Origin: Chelativorans salis
GTDB lineage: Bacteria > Pseudomonadota > Alphaproteobacteria > Rhizobiales > Rhizobiaceae
Reading direction: 5' to 3'
Length of the DNA: 64,000 nt
Assembly: GCF_025336525.1 (NCBI RefSeq)
Contig: NZ_JAOCZP010000003.1
Coordinates: forward strand, 496,001 to 560,000
The translations under genes and the position numbers were made by a program. Position 1 is the first letter of the stretch, and each line of letters starts with the position of its first letter. Of this stretch, positions 10,147 through 20,864 are shown piece after piece. The notes beneath the pieces were generated by a model. The model was given only the letters and a program-made list of their open reading frames with translations. It did not search any database and had not been told where the DNA came from.

Positions 10147-10641
10147 TCATGCTGCCCGCCGGCGGAACCGACCCTTCATCTTGAGGCCGTCGCGCATGTT
10201 AAGGCCAAGCAGCGTTATATTCGTCGCGCCGGCGACGAGCTCGAGCGCCTGCACCGCATAGAAGACGATGTCGAACTCCGCGGCGCGCGCCTTGGATGCA
10301 AGGAACAGCGCGGCCGGAATGAGGATCAGGATACCATTGGCGGCGATCCAAGGCATGCGCCTGAGCTTTGCGGCGACGAGCCCGGCACGGCGGCCCTTCG
10401 CCAACGCAAAGCCGGAGCCTCCGGCCGCCGCCAATGCCGGAATCAGCAACAGGAAACCCCAAGGTATGGCCGTCTTGACAGCAATAACGATGGCTTTGGG
10501 CGCAAACAGCTCGCTGAGAGCCGTCGACAGCCAGAAGGTTGCAATCGTGAAGAGCGCGAGCGTGCCGGCCACCGGATGGACCAGTTTGAGCAAGCAACGG
10601 TCGTCCGCCTTATCTCGCGTGATGTTCGTGATGTCGGCCAT
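10147..10641 (-). CDS. Uncharacterised four-helix membrane protein
   Basis: 164 residues with about four hydrophobic stretches: HPVAGTLALFTIATFWLSTAL, AIPWGFLLLIPALAAAGGSGFAL, ANGILILIPAALFLASKA and an amphipathic FYAVQALELVAGATNITLLG. The C-terminus is basic (GRFRRRAA). I recognise no family. It lies downstream of the monooxygenase gene on the same strand with a 71-bp gap, so it could share that promoter. GC bias is like the neighbours. Confidence 0.6.
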   Translation of the reverse strand: MADITNITRDKADDRCLLKLVHPVAGTLALFTIATFWLSTALSELFAPKAIVIAVKTAIPWGFLLLIPALAAAGGSGFALAKGRRAGLVAAKLRRMPWIAANGILILIPAALFLASKARAAEFDIVFYAVQALELVAGATNITLLGLNMRDGLKMKGRFRRRAA

Positions 10642-10712
10642 GATGAGCCTCCTTCAATTTCAACCTTGTCGCACCCAATCACGCGACTGGTCTTGACCCG
10701 GCTCAAGCCGAC

Positions 10713-11081
10713 CTATGCGACGCAAATGCCCGGCACCGCGACCTTCTGGAAGAGGTGCGGCATGGCGACAGCCGAGGAGGGATAGGTCGAGAGTTTCGCC
10801 CTGAACTCCGGATGCGTGAAGGCTGCGCGGAAGTCGGCGGTCGATCCCCAGACTGCATAGTTGAGGTAGGTCGGGTTCTCGCCGATCGCCCGGTGAAGCT
10901 GCGTCGAGATGAAGCCCGGCCGCCGCTTCATGAATTCCGCATCAGCCTCCCAGGCTTGGAGGAAGGTCTGCTCGTCGGCCTTGTCGAGCGTGAAGACGTT
11001 CACCAGCACGACGGGAGAGGCTTCGACAGCAAGTTGGTGTTCGATCGGGAAGGTAGGGTCCATTGGGCGCAGGAGCGACAT
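10713..11081 (-). CDS. Antibiotic biosynthesis monooxygenase (ABM) domain protein
   Basis: 122 residues with a dimeric ferredoxin-like ABM fold. Signature parts are VVLVNVFTLDKADEQTFLQAWEADAEFMKRRPGFISTQLHRA and the aromatic YLNYAVWGSTADFRAAF. Such small cofactor-free oxygenases or stress proteins are often controlled by MarR repressors. AAGGG lies 8 nt before the ATG. It is transcribed divergently from a MarR gene, with a shared palindromic operator and a sigma70-like promoter (TTGACA on the minus strand at 11153-11158, TATGTA at 11130-11135, 17-bp spacer). Confidence 0.85.
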   Translation of the reverse strand: MSLLRPMDPTFPIEHQLAVEASPVVLVNVFTLDKADEQTFLQAWEADAEFMKRRPGFISTQLHRAIGENPTYLNYAVWGSTADFRAAFTHPEFRAKLSTYPSSAVAMPHLFQKVAVPGICVA

Positions 11082-11097
11082 GACAGATTCCCTTCAA

Positions 11098-11115
11098 TTG
11101 GTTATATGATGTCAA
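11098..11115. promoter_or_regulatory. Second MarR operator copy, downstream of the ABM gene promoter
   Basis: The 18-mer TTGGTTATATGATGTCAA matches the perfect palindrome 43 bp to its right at 14 of 18 positions; the right half-site is identical. From the predicted ABM transcription start (near 11123 on the minus strand) it sits at roughly +8 to +25, so a bound dimer could block elongation. Confidence 0.5.
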
Positions 11116-11140
11116 TCTGGTGTGATGGATACATACTAAT

Positions 11141-11158
11141 TTGACATTATGATGTCAA
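11141..11158. promoter_or_regulatory. Primary MarR operator over both divergent -35 boxes
   Basis: A perfect inverted repeat, TTGACAT-TATG-ATGTCAA. Its left end supplies a plus-strand -35 (TTGACA 11141-11146) with a -10 TTATAT at 11164-11169 after exactly 17 bp. Its right end supplies a minus-strand -35 (TTGACA, 11153-11158) with -10 TATGTA at 11130-11135, again after 17 bp. One bound repressor dimer would cover both promoters. Confidence 0.7.
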
Positions 11159-11178
11159 TTAAATTATATGGTGACAAA

Positions 11179-11655
11179 ATGCATGCGAGCAACCGAACCC
11201 CGGCCGCTGATGCCTTGACCGACCTCATTCTCGACCTGTTCAGGGTGAACAACCTGACCCTGACCTGGGGCGACCGGCTCGTCGCGCCCCTCGGACTGAC
11301 CAGCGCCCGCTGGCAGATACTGGGAGCCATCGTCGCGGCGGACCGTCCGCAACCGGTCGCCTGGCTGGCGCGCGATCTCGGTGCCAACCGCCAGAACGTG
11401 CAGCGCATCGTCAACGACCTGGCGAAGGAGGGGCTCGTCACCTTCGAGCCCAACCCGCATCACCGCCGCGCGCACCTCGTTGTGCTGACCGACAAGGGAC
11501 AGCAGACATATGACGCGGCCATCAGCTTGTATGACCCACGGGTCAATGCGCTGGTGGAGGGGTTCCCCATCGAAGACGTCAAAACAGCCGGCCGCGTCAT
11601 GAAGGCGCTGCGGAAGAAACTTGAAGGAGAAGAAAATACCGAGGAGCGGAGCTGA
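11179..11655 (+). CDS. MarR-family transcriptional regulator
   Basis: About 158 residues with a winged-helix domain: LTSARWQILGAIV, PVAWLARDLGANRQNVQRIVNDLAKEGLVTFEPNPHHRRAHLVVLTDKG. Two in-frame ATGs at 11149 and 11152 lie inside the operator and upstream of the likely transcription start (about 11176 from the -10 at 11164-11169). I therefore place the start at 11179, which would make the mRNA nearly leaderless; no Shine-Dalgarno is seen. It is divergent from the ABM gene and probably represses it and itself. Confidence 0.85.
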   Translation: MHASNRTPAADALTDLILDLFRVNNLTLTWGDRLVAPLGLTSARWQILGAIVAADRPQPVAWLARDLGANRQNVQRIVNDLAKEGLVTFEPNPHHRRAHLVVLTDKGQQTYDAAISLYDPRVNALVEGFPIEDVKTAGRVMKALRKKLEGEENTEERS

Positions 11656-11758
11656 CCGCTATGGTTCGACAACGCTTCACAAAGCCGAAAAATCTTGAAA
11701 CCCCGCCGGCCATCCCCATCTGCTAAGGACTTGCGTTTCTCGTAGAGGCAGGAGCCCA

Positions 11759-12241
11759 ATGGCACACACCGACGCACATTCAAGGACGCTCGATGGCGAG
11801 GTCATCACCGCGCGACTCGACGACTGGCGCACCCTCCAGGGCGTGCGCACGCGGCGCGTTATTGCCTTTCTCATCGACTATCTCCTGATCGGCCTGCTTC
11901 TCATCCCCGTTGGATTTCTGGTATTCCTGTTCGGCCTCCTGACCATTGGCCTCGGCTGGCTGCTCTTCGGCATTCTCGGGCCGGTGACCGCCCTTCTCTA
12001 CATCGCCGCCACACTCGGCGGACGGCATCAGTCGACATTTGGCATGCGCATGATGGGCATTCGCCTCGAAAGGCTCGATGGCGGGCGCGTCGATCCGCTT
12101 CTGGCGATTGTCCACACGGTTCTGTTCTGGGCCGGCAACGCCATTCTCACGCCCCTTATCCTTCTCGCCACCCTTGTCCTTCGCTACAAGCGTGCCTTGC
12201 ACGACCTGCTTCTGGGCACGGTGGTGGTGCGCGCCGACTGA
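11759..12241 (+). CDS. RDD-family membrane protein
   Basis: 160 residues. The N-terminal soluble stretch leads into RTRRVIAFLIDYLLIGLLLIPVGFL, with the Arg-Asp-Asp-type signature (R...D) of RDD domains. Two further hydrophobic regions follow, with STFGMRMMGIRLERLDGGRVDP between them and the KRALHDLLLGTVVV ending typical of the family. AGGAG lies 4 nt before the ATG. The function of RDD proteins is mostly unknown; some affect ion or transporter activity. Confidence 0.85.
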   Translation: MAHTDAHSRTLDGEVITARLDDWRTLQGVRTRRVIAFLIDYLLIGLLLIPVGFLVFLFGLLTIGLGWLLFGILGPVTALLYIAATLGGRHQSTFGMRMMGIRLERLDGGRVDPLLAIVHTVLFWAGNAILTPLILLATLVLRYKRALHDLLLGTVVVRAD

Positions 12242-12400
12242 CGGAACGGCGTGCCACGCCGAAGCGAAGGCGTGGTGCAAAGTTGCGCATGAGAAGGGAG
12301 TGCGGGCAAATCCATGCTTGCGGCGGCAGGCGCCGTGCTTATGCTCTGGCGTACCTGCGGGCAGCGACTTCGGCCCGCGTGCAGTCGAATGCGGGACGCG

Positions 12401-14233
12401 ATGGCCGATTTCCACCTCTGGATGACCTATGCGATCATCCTCGTAACCGTCATCGCCTACACGAGCGAGCGCTTCGCGCTGGAGCAGGTGGCGCTGAGCA
12501 GTTTAGCTGCCTTCCTCTTCCTCTTCGCCGTCTTCCCTTACGAGAACGAGACCTATGGCAGCCTGCACCCGGAAGAGCTCTTGACCGGCTTCGCCAACCC
12601 GGCGCTCGCCACGGTGCTGGCGCTTCTCATCGTCGGCCAGGGGCTGTTCGCCACCGACGCCATGGACAAGCCGGCGCGCATGATCTCGCGCCTGGGCGGC
12701 CGCTCCAGTACCCGCGCAATCATCATAACGCTGTTGGCCGCCGCCTGCCTGAGCGCCATTTTGAACAACACGCCGGTGGTGGTGATCTTCATTCCCGTGC
12801 TCACGGTGATGGCCGCGCATCGCGGCTTCGCCGCTTCAAAGGCGCTGATGCCCCTTTCCTTCCTCACCATCCTGGGCGGCATGACGACCCTTATCGGCTC
12901 CTCCACCAACCTTCTGGTGGCCGGCGTGGCGGCCAAGTCGGGCATCGGCATCGGCTTTTTCGATATAACCGTCCCGGGCATGCTGCTTGCCGCCGTCGGC
13001 GCGGTCTACGTGCTCGGCGTCATGCCGCGCATCCTGCGCAAGGCGAGCAGCGAGACAAGCTATCAGCAGACGGTTTCCGGCACCCAGTTCATCGGTGAGC
13101 TCAGGCTGACGGCGGGACACCCCTTTATCGGTGTCGAATCGCGTGCCGGCCTGTTTCCCGGCCTCGGCGAACTGACGCCGCGCCTCATTGTGCGGCGCGG
13201 CATGAATTTCTATCCGCCTTTCGAGAACGTCACCCTGTCGGAGGGCGACCGGCTGGTGGTGACGGCGACGCGGCGGGCCTTCCTGAACGCACTTTCGCGC
13301 GGCGGCGCCAGCATCGTCTCCAACGGCGCCGGGGAGCACTTCGCAGGCACCGGCGATCCCTCGCAGCCGCTGGGCCCCGACTATCACCTCGCCGAGGCGG
13401 TCATCGCGCCGGCTTCGCGGCATGCCGGGCGCACCATCCGCAACGCCGGTATCGACACGACCCACGGCATCCACATGCTCGGCGTGCAGCGCAAGCACCG
13501 GATGGGCCGCACCCCGATGTCGGAAATCCGCCTGGAGCCTGGAGACACGATCCTCATCGGCGGCACCGACAGGGCTTTCGAGGAGTTGCGCGAGGGCCAC
13601 GATCTCCTGGTGCTGGAATGGTCGGCCGAGCCGGTGCCGCAGCGCCGCAAGACCGGCATCGCCATCGCCATATTCGCCTTCATCGTGATCACGGCGGCAC
13701 TCGACCTGCTTCCGATCGTGGCGACCTCTATCATCGGTGCCGTCGCCATGATCGCTATGGGCTGCCTCACCTTGCCGCAGGCCGGCCGCGCCTTCGACCG
13801 ACAGATCTTCGTGCTCGTCGGCGCCTCCATCGCCGCCGCGACGGCGCTGGAGCGCACCGGCGGCGCACAACTCATCGCCGACGGGGCGGTGGCGCTGATG
13901 GACGGCCAGGGCCCGGCGGTTATGTTGTCGGGCTTCTTCTTCGTGGTGGCGGTGTTGACGAATTTCCTGTCCAACAACGCCACCGCCGTCCTGTTCACCC
14001 CGATCGCCGTCGGCATCGCCGAGGCCATTGGCGCGCCGCCGATGGCCTTCGTCGCCGCCACCATCTTCGCCGCCAACGCCTCCTTCGCCACCCCCATCGG
14101 CTATCAGACCAATCTCCTGGTGATGGGCCCCGGCCACTACTCCTTCCGCGATTTTATCAGGGCCGGCGCGCCGCTGGTGGCAATAATGTGGTTGACGTTT
14201 TCCCTCGTCGGTCCATGGTATTATGGGCTCTGA
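12401..14233 (+). CDS. SLC13-family permease with two TrkA-C domains
   Basis: About 610 residues. An N-terminal membrane block (residues 5-205) contains AILNNTPVVVIFIPVL and TTLIGSSTNLLVAGVA, the paired substrate/sodium motifs of the DASS/SLC13 group. The middle (about 210-420) is soluble with two RCK-C/TrkA-C-like domains (LSEGDRLVVTATRR; LEPGDTILIGGTDRAFEEL). A second membrane block repeats the motifs (TNFLSNNATAVLFTPIA; ATPIGYQTNLLVMGPG). The start is at MADFHLW; upstream in-frame codons lack hydrophobic or ribosome-site support. Substrate (sulfate, dicarboxylate or similar) is not decided by the sequence. Confidence 0.85.
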   Translation: MADFHLWMTYAIILVTVIAYTSERFALEQVALSSLAAFLFLFAVFPYENETYGSLHPEELLTGFANPALATVLALLIVGQGLFATDAMDKPARMISRLGGRSSTRAIIITLLAAACLSAILNNTPVVVIFIPVLTVMAAHRGFAASKALMPLSFLTILGGMTTLIGSSTNLLVAGVAAKSGIGIGFFDITVPGMLLAAVGAVYVLGVMPRILRKASSETSYQQTVSGTQFIGELRLTAGHPFIGVESRAGLFPGLGELTPRLIVRRGMNFYPPFENVTLSEGDRLVVTATRRAFLNALSRGGASIVSNGAGEHFAGTGDPSQPLGPDYHLAEAVIAPASRHAGRTIRNAGIDTTHGIHMLGVQRKHRMGRTPMSEIRLEPGDTILIGGTDRAFEELREGHDLLVLEWSAEPVPQRRKTGIAIAIFAFIVITAALDLLPIVATSIIGAVAMIAMGCLTLPQAGRAFDRQIFVLVGASIAAATALERTGGAQLIADGAVALMDGQGPAVMLSGFFFVVAVLTNFLSNNATAVLFTPIAVGIAEAIGAPPMAFVAATIFAANASFATPIGYQTNLLVMGPGHYSFRDFIRAGAPLVAIMWLTFSLVGPWYYGL

Positions 14234-14256
14234 CCAAGGAGTGACGCCCACGAAAG

Positions 14257-15003
14257 ATGACGCAGCATCCGACACAATCACCGCAGTTCTTCCTAACCGC
14301 GCCCTCGCCGTGCCCCTATCTGGAGGGGCAGTTCGAGCGCAAGGTCTTCACGCACCTGGTGGGCGACAAGGCGCCTGAACTCAACGACCTTTTGACCCAG
14401 GGCGGCTTCCGCCGCTCTCAGAACATCGCTTACCGGCCGGCCTGCGAGACCTGCCGCGCCTGCGTGTCGGTGCGCATCCTGGCGCAGGAGTTCGGCCCGA
14501 CGAAGAACATGAAGCGCATCATGAAGCGCAATGCCGACCTGATCGGCACCGCCCATGACGCCGAACCCTCGACGGAGCAATACGCCCTCTTCCGCTCCTA
14601 TCTCGATGCCCGCCACAGGCGCGGCGGCATGTCGGACATGACGGTGCTCGACTATGCGATGATGGTGGAGGACACCCACGTCGACACCAAGGTGATCGAA
14701 TACCGCCGGCGCGGCCCCGATTCTTTCATCACCGGGCGCGGCGAAGGCCCGCTCATGGCCGTCGCGCTCACCGACCAGATGGCCGACGGGCTCTCCATGG
14801 TCTATTCCTTCTACGATCCTGCTTTCGAGGACCGCTCGCTCGGCACCTTCATGATCCTCGACCACATCCGCCGCGCCGTCGCGGCCGGCCTGCCCCACGT
14901 CTATCTCGGCTACTGGGTCAACGGCGCCCGCAAGATGGCCTATAAGGTGCGCTTCAAGCCGCAGGAGCATCTGGGTCCGAACGGCTGGGACCGGTACGAC
15001 TGA
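14257..15003 (+). CDS. bpt: Aspartate/glutamate leucyltransferase (N-end rule)
   Basis: 248 residues of the ATE/Bpt family, which transfers leucine from Leu-tRNA to N-terminal Asp or Glu and so marks proteins for ClpS-ClpAP. Visible are [16 protein letters not shown], the [26 protein letters not shown] cysteine cluster, and [20 protein letters not shown] with [13 protein letters not shown] at the C-terminus. The length fits Bpt rather than eukaryotic ATE1. It follows the SLC13 gene by 23 bp and is close to an EamA transporter gene. Confidence 0.92.
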   Translation: MTQHPTQSPQFFLTAPSPCPYLEGQFERKVFTHLVGDKAPELNDLLTQGGFRRSQNIAYRPACETCRACVSVRILAQEFGPTKNMKRIMKRNADLIGTAHDAEPSTEQYALFRSYLDARHRRGGMSDMTVLDYAMMVEDTHVDTKVIEYRRRGPDSFITGRGEGPLMAVALTDQMADGLSMVYSFYDPAFEDRSLGTFMILDHIRRAVAAGLPHVYLGYWVNGARKMAYKVRFKPQEHLGPNGWDRYD

Positions 15004-15022
15004 GCACCCGCTCCTGCCCGCA

Positions 15023-15949
15023 TTGCCACTGGAGTGCGTGCGCACCTTGCCGGATGACCACAGCAACCATGCCAAGGGACTGCTCCTGACTGCCGTCGGC
15101 GGCATGGCGCTGACCGTCGACATCCCGCTCATCCGGCTCGCCGATGGTGACCACTGGCCGATCCTCATGGTGCGCAGCGGGCTCACCGTCGCCGCCGCGC
15201 TCGCCGTGTGGCTCCTCTGGCGCAGCTTCTCGCGCAACGCCCCGCCGCTCGTCCCCGGCAAGCCGGGCTTGGCGGTCGCCGGCCTCTACGGCATTTCGGC
15301 CGTCGCCTTCATGGCCGCCGTCTACAACACCTCGACGGCAAACCTTGTCTTCATCCTTGCCTTCAATTCGATGTTCGCCGCGCTGCTTTCCTGGATATTC
15401 CTGAAGGAGCGCCCGCGGCCGGCAACGCTCATCGCCATGGCCGTCATGCTCGTCGGTGTCCTCATCATCGTCGGCGACGGGATCGGCACCGGCAATTTCT
15501 TCGGCGACATGATGGCGCTTGCCTCCGCCTTCTCCATCGCACTTGCCATCACCATCACGCGGGCGAGCGGGCGCGACATGGGCTTCGCTGCGCTGGTGGC
15601 CGTCGCCCTGCCCTTCGCGATCGCCGCCGTCATGACAACAAAGACCGGCTACCGCATCGAGGCGCCGTGGTGGATCGTGCTGAACGGCGGGCTTGTCATC
15701 CCGCTCGCCTTCTTCTGCCTCGCCAACGGGCCGAAATATCTCCCCGGCCCCGAGGTCGCCATGTTCTATCTGCTGGAGACGGTGCTCGCGCCGGTCTGGG
15801 TATGGCTGATCTTCTCCGAGGTGCCGACCACGGCGAGCCTGATCGGCGGCACGATCCTCATCGCCACCCTTGCCGCACACTCGCTCTGGCAGCTCCACAC
15901 CGGGCGCCGGCGCCGCCGCGCGGCGGGCACCATCCGCCACCCGGTGTAG
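15023..15949 (+). CDS. EamA/DMT-superfamily transporter
   Basis: Up to 308 residues with about ten hydrophobic helices in two EamA repeats. The first repeat carries the AFNSMFAALLSWIFLKERPR end and the second FYLLETVLAPVWVWLIFSEVPTTASLIGGTILI. These drug/metabolite transporters move metabolites or amino acids; the substrate is unknown. The start is uncertain: a TTG at 15023 and a GTG at 15038 are both possible, and neither has an ideal ribosome site. The C-terminus is Arg-rich. Confidence 0.85.
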   Translation: MPLECVRTLPDDHSNHAKGLLLTAVGGMALTVDIPLIRLADGDHWPILMVRSGLTVAAALAVWLLWRSFSRNAPPLVPGKPGLAVAGLYGISAVAFMAAVYNTSTANLVFILAFNSMFAALLSWIFLKERPRPATLIAMAVMLVGVLIIVGDGIGTGNFFGDMMALASAFSIALAITITRASGRDMGFAALVAVALPFAIAAVMTTKTGYRIEAPWWIVLNGGLVIPLAFFCLANGPKYLPGPEVAMFYLLETVLAPVWVWLIFSEVPTTASLIGGTILIATLAAHSLWQLHTGRRRRRAAGTIRHPV

Positions 15950-15958
15950 CGCGGCCGC

Positions 15959-16441
15959 TCATATCTTAATCAGCAGCTCCGCGAGTTGGTCGGCGCACTG
16001 CCCCCAGCCCTCATGGAAGCCCATCTCCTCGTGGGCCTTGCGGTCTTCCACCGTCCAGTGCCGCGCCCGCGCGGTATAGCGCGTCTTGCCGCCCTCGTCC
16101 TCGAAAGTGAGGATGGCCGTGAAGAAGGGCTTCTCCGAGGGCTGCCAGGCCTCGGTGTAGGCATCGGTCATAACCAGCTTCTCGTTCTCCACCACCTCAA
16201 GATAGACGCCCTGGTTGGGATACTCGTTGCCATCGGGATCGCGCATGGTGAAGCGGTTGGTGCCGCCCGACCGCACGTCGAGCTCGGCCGAGGTGATCGT
16301 CCACGGCCTCGGCACGAACCACTGCTTAAAAATCTCGGGATCGGTGAAGGCGCGGAAGACCTTCTCGCGCGGCGCGTCGTAAAGGCGCGTCAGCACCAGC
16401 TCGCGATCGTGAGCGGGGGTGGGATTGTCCTGGTTGGTCAT
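15959..16441 (-). CDS. SRPBCC (AHSA1-like) domain protein
   Basis: 160 residues. It begins with LTRLYDAPREKVFRAFTDPEIFKQWFVPRPWT and contains GGTNRFTMRDPDGNEYPNQGVYLEVVENEKLVMTD and TILTFEDEGGKTRYTARARH before EMGFHEGWGQCADQLAELL. This is the START-like hydrophobic pocket fold of activator-of-Hsp90 homologues, common as a small ligand-binding protein in bacteria. The ATG at 16441 is preceded by GGAGG. The open frame continues upstream only as a shadow of parC. Confidence 0.9.
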   Translation of the reverse strand: MTNQDNPTPAHDRELVLTRLYDAPREKVFRAFTDPEIFKQWFVPRPWTITSAELDVRSGGTNRFTMRDPDGNEYPNQGVYLEVVENEKLVMTDAYTEAWQPSEKPFFTAILTFEDEGGKTRYTARARHWTVEDRKAHEEMGFHEGWGQCADQLAELLIKI

Positions 16442-16539
16442 GATGTCCTCCTTCTGAGATCGGTTCCTTGCCGAGGACGATAGCACGAGGAGGAATCCGA
16501 CACGCCCCTTCCCTCCCCCTGGCGGGGAGGGAAACGCGC

Positions 16540-18795
<2,256 letters not shown>

Positions 18796-18864
18796 GGCTT
18801 CCGGTTAGACCAGCAGGCGATTCGCGGCAAGTGGGCAAGCCCACTGTTCAAGGCTGTTTGCCGC

Positions 18865-19155
18865 CTATTGGCCACCTTCCTGACCGCCCTCTGGGGCGGC
18901 ACCCTCGGCGGGAGGCGCCTCCACGTCCGGCGCTTCAATAGTCACGTCCGGGGCGGTATCTGGGACACCTGAGGTCAGTTCGCTGTCAATGTCGCCGCCA
19001 AAATATCCCCCGCTGACCAGGAAGAGAATGACGACAACGACTGCGGCAGCCAGAACTATACCTGCAATGAGACCGGTTCCCATTCCCCCGCCGCCGGTCT
19101 TGACCACGGTGGTTCTTTCTTCTGGAGCCTTGTTCCTTTCATCTGGGTCAGGCAT
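18865..19155 (-). CDS. Small single-pass membrane protein, Pro/Glu-rich tail
   Basis: About 96 residues from the ATG at 19155, with GGAGAAG just upstream; an alternative TTG lies 12 bp earlier. A charged N-terminus is followed by a Gly-rich turn and one hydrophobic helix (LIAGIVLAAAVVVVILFLV, about 28-46). The rest is an acidic, Pro/Ala-rich tail that is probably periplasmic and disordered. I recognise no family. Its genomic position beside parC does not suggest a role. Confidence 0.65.
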   Translation of the reverse strand: MPDPDERNKAPEERTTVVKTGGGGMGTGLIAGIVLAAAVVVVILFLVSGGYFGGDIDSELTSGVPDTAPDVTIEAPDVEAPPAEGAAPEGGQEGGQ

Positions 19156-19199
19156 GATCTTCTCCAACTTATGTTGCTTCGCCGGGGAAACGTCCTACA

Positions 19200-19840
19200 A
19201 TTCCTAATGGTTCCGGGCCGGCCGTTTGGCCTGAATATCGCCCGCCTGAAGATTCGTGTGTCGGTAGGGGAAATCGCGCGAACCTCTTGGCGGGGATAAA
19301 ATTTCCGAGCAGGTCCCGCTAACCCATTGATCCCCCACAAGCTGCAAACTTTTCTCGCAGCAAAATTCGCCCGCCACCCCAAAGCCGCCCCTATCATGGT
19401 CCCCATCGCTCTCGCGGGAACCGGGTCCGGACCGGAGATCAGGGAGGGCGGCGGCAGCCTCCCCCTCCGGGTCGGTTCCGGAGGCATGTGAGGGCCCGCG
19501 AACAGGCCGGAGTCCGGCAGGTCCATCACAGATGGGCGGTGCCGGATGCGGAAAAGCCGCGGGGTTCGGCAAAGGCGCTTCACTGCGTGTGTCCGTCCGG
19601 AGCCAGAAAGAGCCCTTAGACCGGTCGAATGTCGGGACAGCGGCCGGCGGGGCGCGTTGCTCGCGCCTTAAAATGAATAGAGTGGCTCGGACAACGCGCC
19701 CCGCTTCCCAGCCAATCACAAAGGCCAGACGCTTCGGCGGGCGTGGTGACGATGACCTGCGCCCTTACGTCTTCCAACGCGCAGAGAGGATCACTGTCGT
19801 GACATCGCATGTACAGCCCTCGCCGACGCTCCAGGCCGCC
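19200..19840. other. Gene-free stretch of about 640 bp
   Basis: Between the small membrane protein gene and the esterase gene I see no coding sequence with family features. Open frames on both strands here have Arg/Pro/Gly-biased, non-conserved translations. The stretch is GC-rich with short repeats but no tRNA-like or terminator-plus-T-tract structure that I could support. Confidence 0.4.
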
Positions 19841-20725
19841 TCAGCGCGTCACCCTTTCCAGGAAGCGTTCGATGGCGGCGGTCGCCGCGTCGCCGGGCCG
19901 ACCAAGCCGGTTGGCGATGGAGCCGTGGGTGTAGCGGCTGCCGTCGAAGACTTCGACGCGGGCGCCGCGGCTTCTCAACAGGTTGGCGTAGCCCTTGGTG
20001 AGCGCTCGGCGACGTGCGCCGTCGGAGCCGGAATGCAGGAAGAGGTGTGGCGGAAAGCCGGAACCCTGCCGGGCATAGGTGACAGGCGACCAGCGCACCC
20101 AATTGTCCGGGTCGGAGCCGAAGGCGTCGAGATAGGGATAGCCTAGCGAACCGCGCATGCCGGCATAGGCGACCATGTCGTAAGCCTGGACGTCGTTGGG
20201 TATGACGCCGCGCACTTGGCCGACCATGCCGCGCGCCGCCGTCAGCGCCACAAGATGGGCGCCAGCCGAGTGGCCCATCAGAACGATGCGGTTGGGATCG
20301 CCGCCATAGCGGCGGATATTCGTGCGCACCCAGGAAACGGCGTCGGCAAGATCGCGCGCCTGACCGTCGATGGTGGTGGTCGGCACCTTGCGGTAGTCGA
20401 TGGCGACGAGAAGATAGCCCTTGGAGTTCAGCCATTTGGGCAGGGAATAGACCCTCTTGCGGTCGCCCTTCACCCAGCCGCCGCCATGGGCGTAGATGAC
20501 GACCGGCTTCAGTCCGCCGCCAGACGAGCTGAAGAGGTTCAGTTGCAGAATGCTAGCGCGAACGGGCTCTTCGGCGGGCGTGTGGATGTCAAGCTGCAGC
20601 CTGCCGCTATAGACCACGCCGTCGTGGAGCATGGCGCCGCTGGCCGGCATCACCAGCGCGAGGAGTGCCAGAAAACCCATCACGGCCAGCTTCAGCACCA
20701 GCCGTCGATTGATCGCGTATGGCAT
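19841..20725 (-). CDS. Alpha/beta hydrolase, esterase/lipase family
   Basis: 294 residues. An N-terminal hydrophobic segment (LVLKLAVMGFLALLALVMPASGA) is a signal peptide or anchor, so the enzyme is probably periplasmic. The hydrolase core has the oxyanion HGGGW, the nucleophile elbow GHSAGAH, and a C-terminal histidine in SRYTHGSI; the acid is probably in HSGSDGARRRA. It resembles HSL/carboxylesterase-type proteins. The substrate is unknown. It is divergent from a secreted protein gene with a 139-bp shared promoter region. Confidence 0.88.
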   Translation of the reverse strand: MPYAINRRLVLKLAVMGFLALLALVMPASGAMLHDGVVYSGRLQLDIHTPAEEPVRASILQLNLFSSSGGGLKPVVIYAHGGGWVKGDRKRVYSLPKWLNSKGYLLVAIDYRKVPTTTIDGQARDLADAVSWVRTNIRRYGGDPNRIVLMGHSAGAHLVALTAARGMVGQVRGVIPNDVQAYDMVAYAGMRGSLGYPYLDAFGSDPDNWVRWSPVTYARQGSGFPPHLFLHSGSDGARRRALTKGYANLLRSRGARVEVFDGSRYTHGSIANRLGRPGDAATAAIERFLERVTR

Positions 20726-20864
20726 AGTCCCTCTTTAAATCAATCGGCATTCATTATGATTTGCGTCCGCAAATTGACACAGGAAAAGCCGCCAGTCATC
20801 TTTCCGGCGGAATATTACGTGACATGAACAGAAGTTACCGTAACCGCTACGTGGGGAACGTCGC

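Noticed and set aside
12836-14281. 481-residue minus-strand frame opposite the SLC13 permease
   Set aside because: Composition is Gly/Asp/Arg/His-rich mirror coding of hydrophobic helices; not a real protein.
19204-19719. 171-residue minus-strand frame in the gap before the esterase gene
   Set aside because: No conserved motif, biased composition, and overlapping frames of similar length on both strands.
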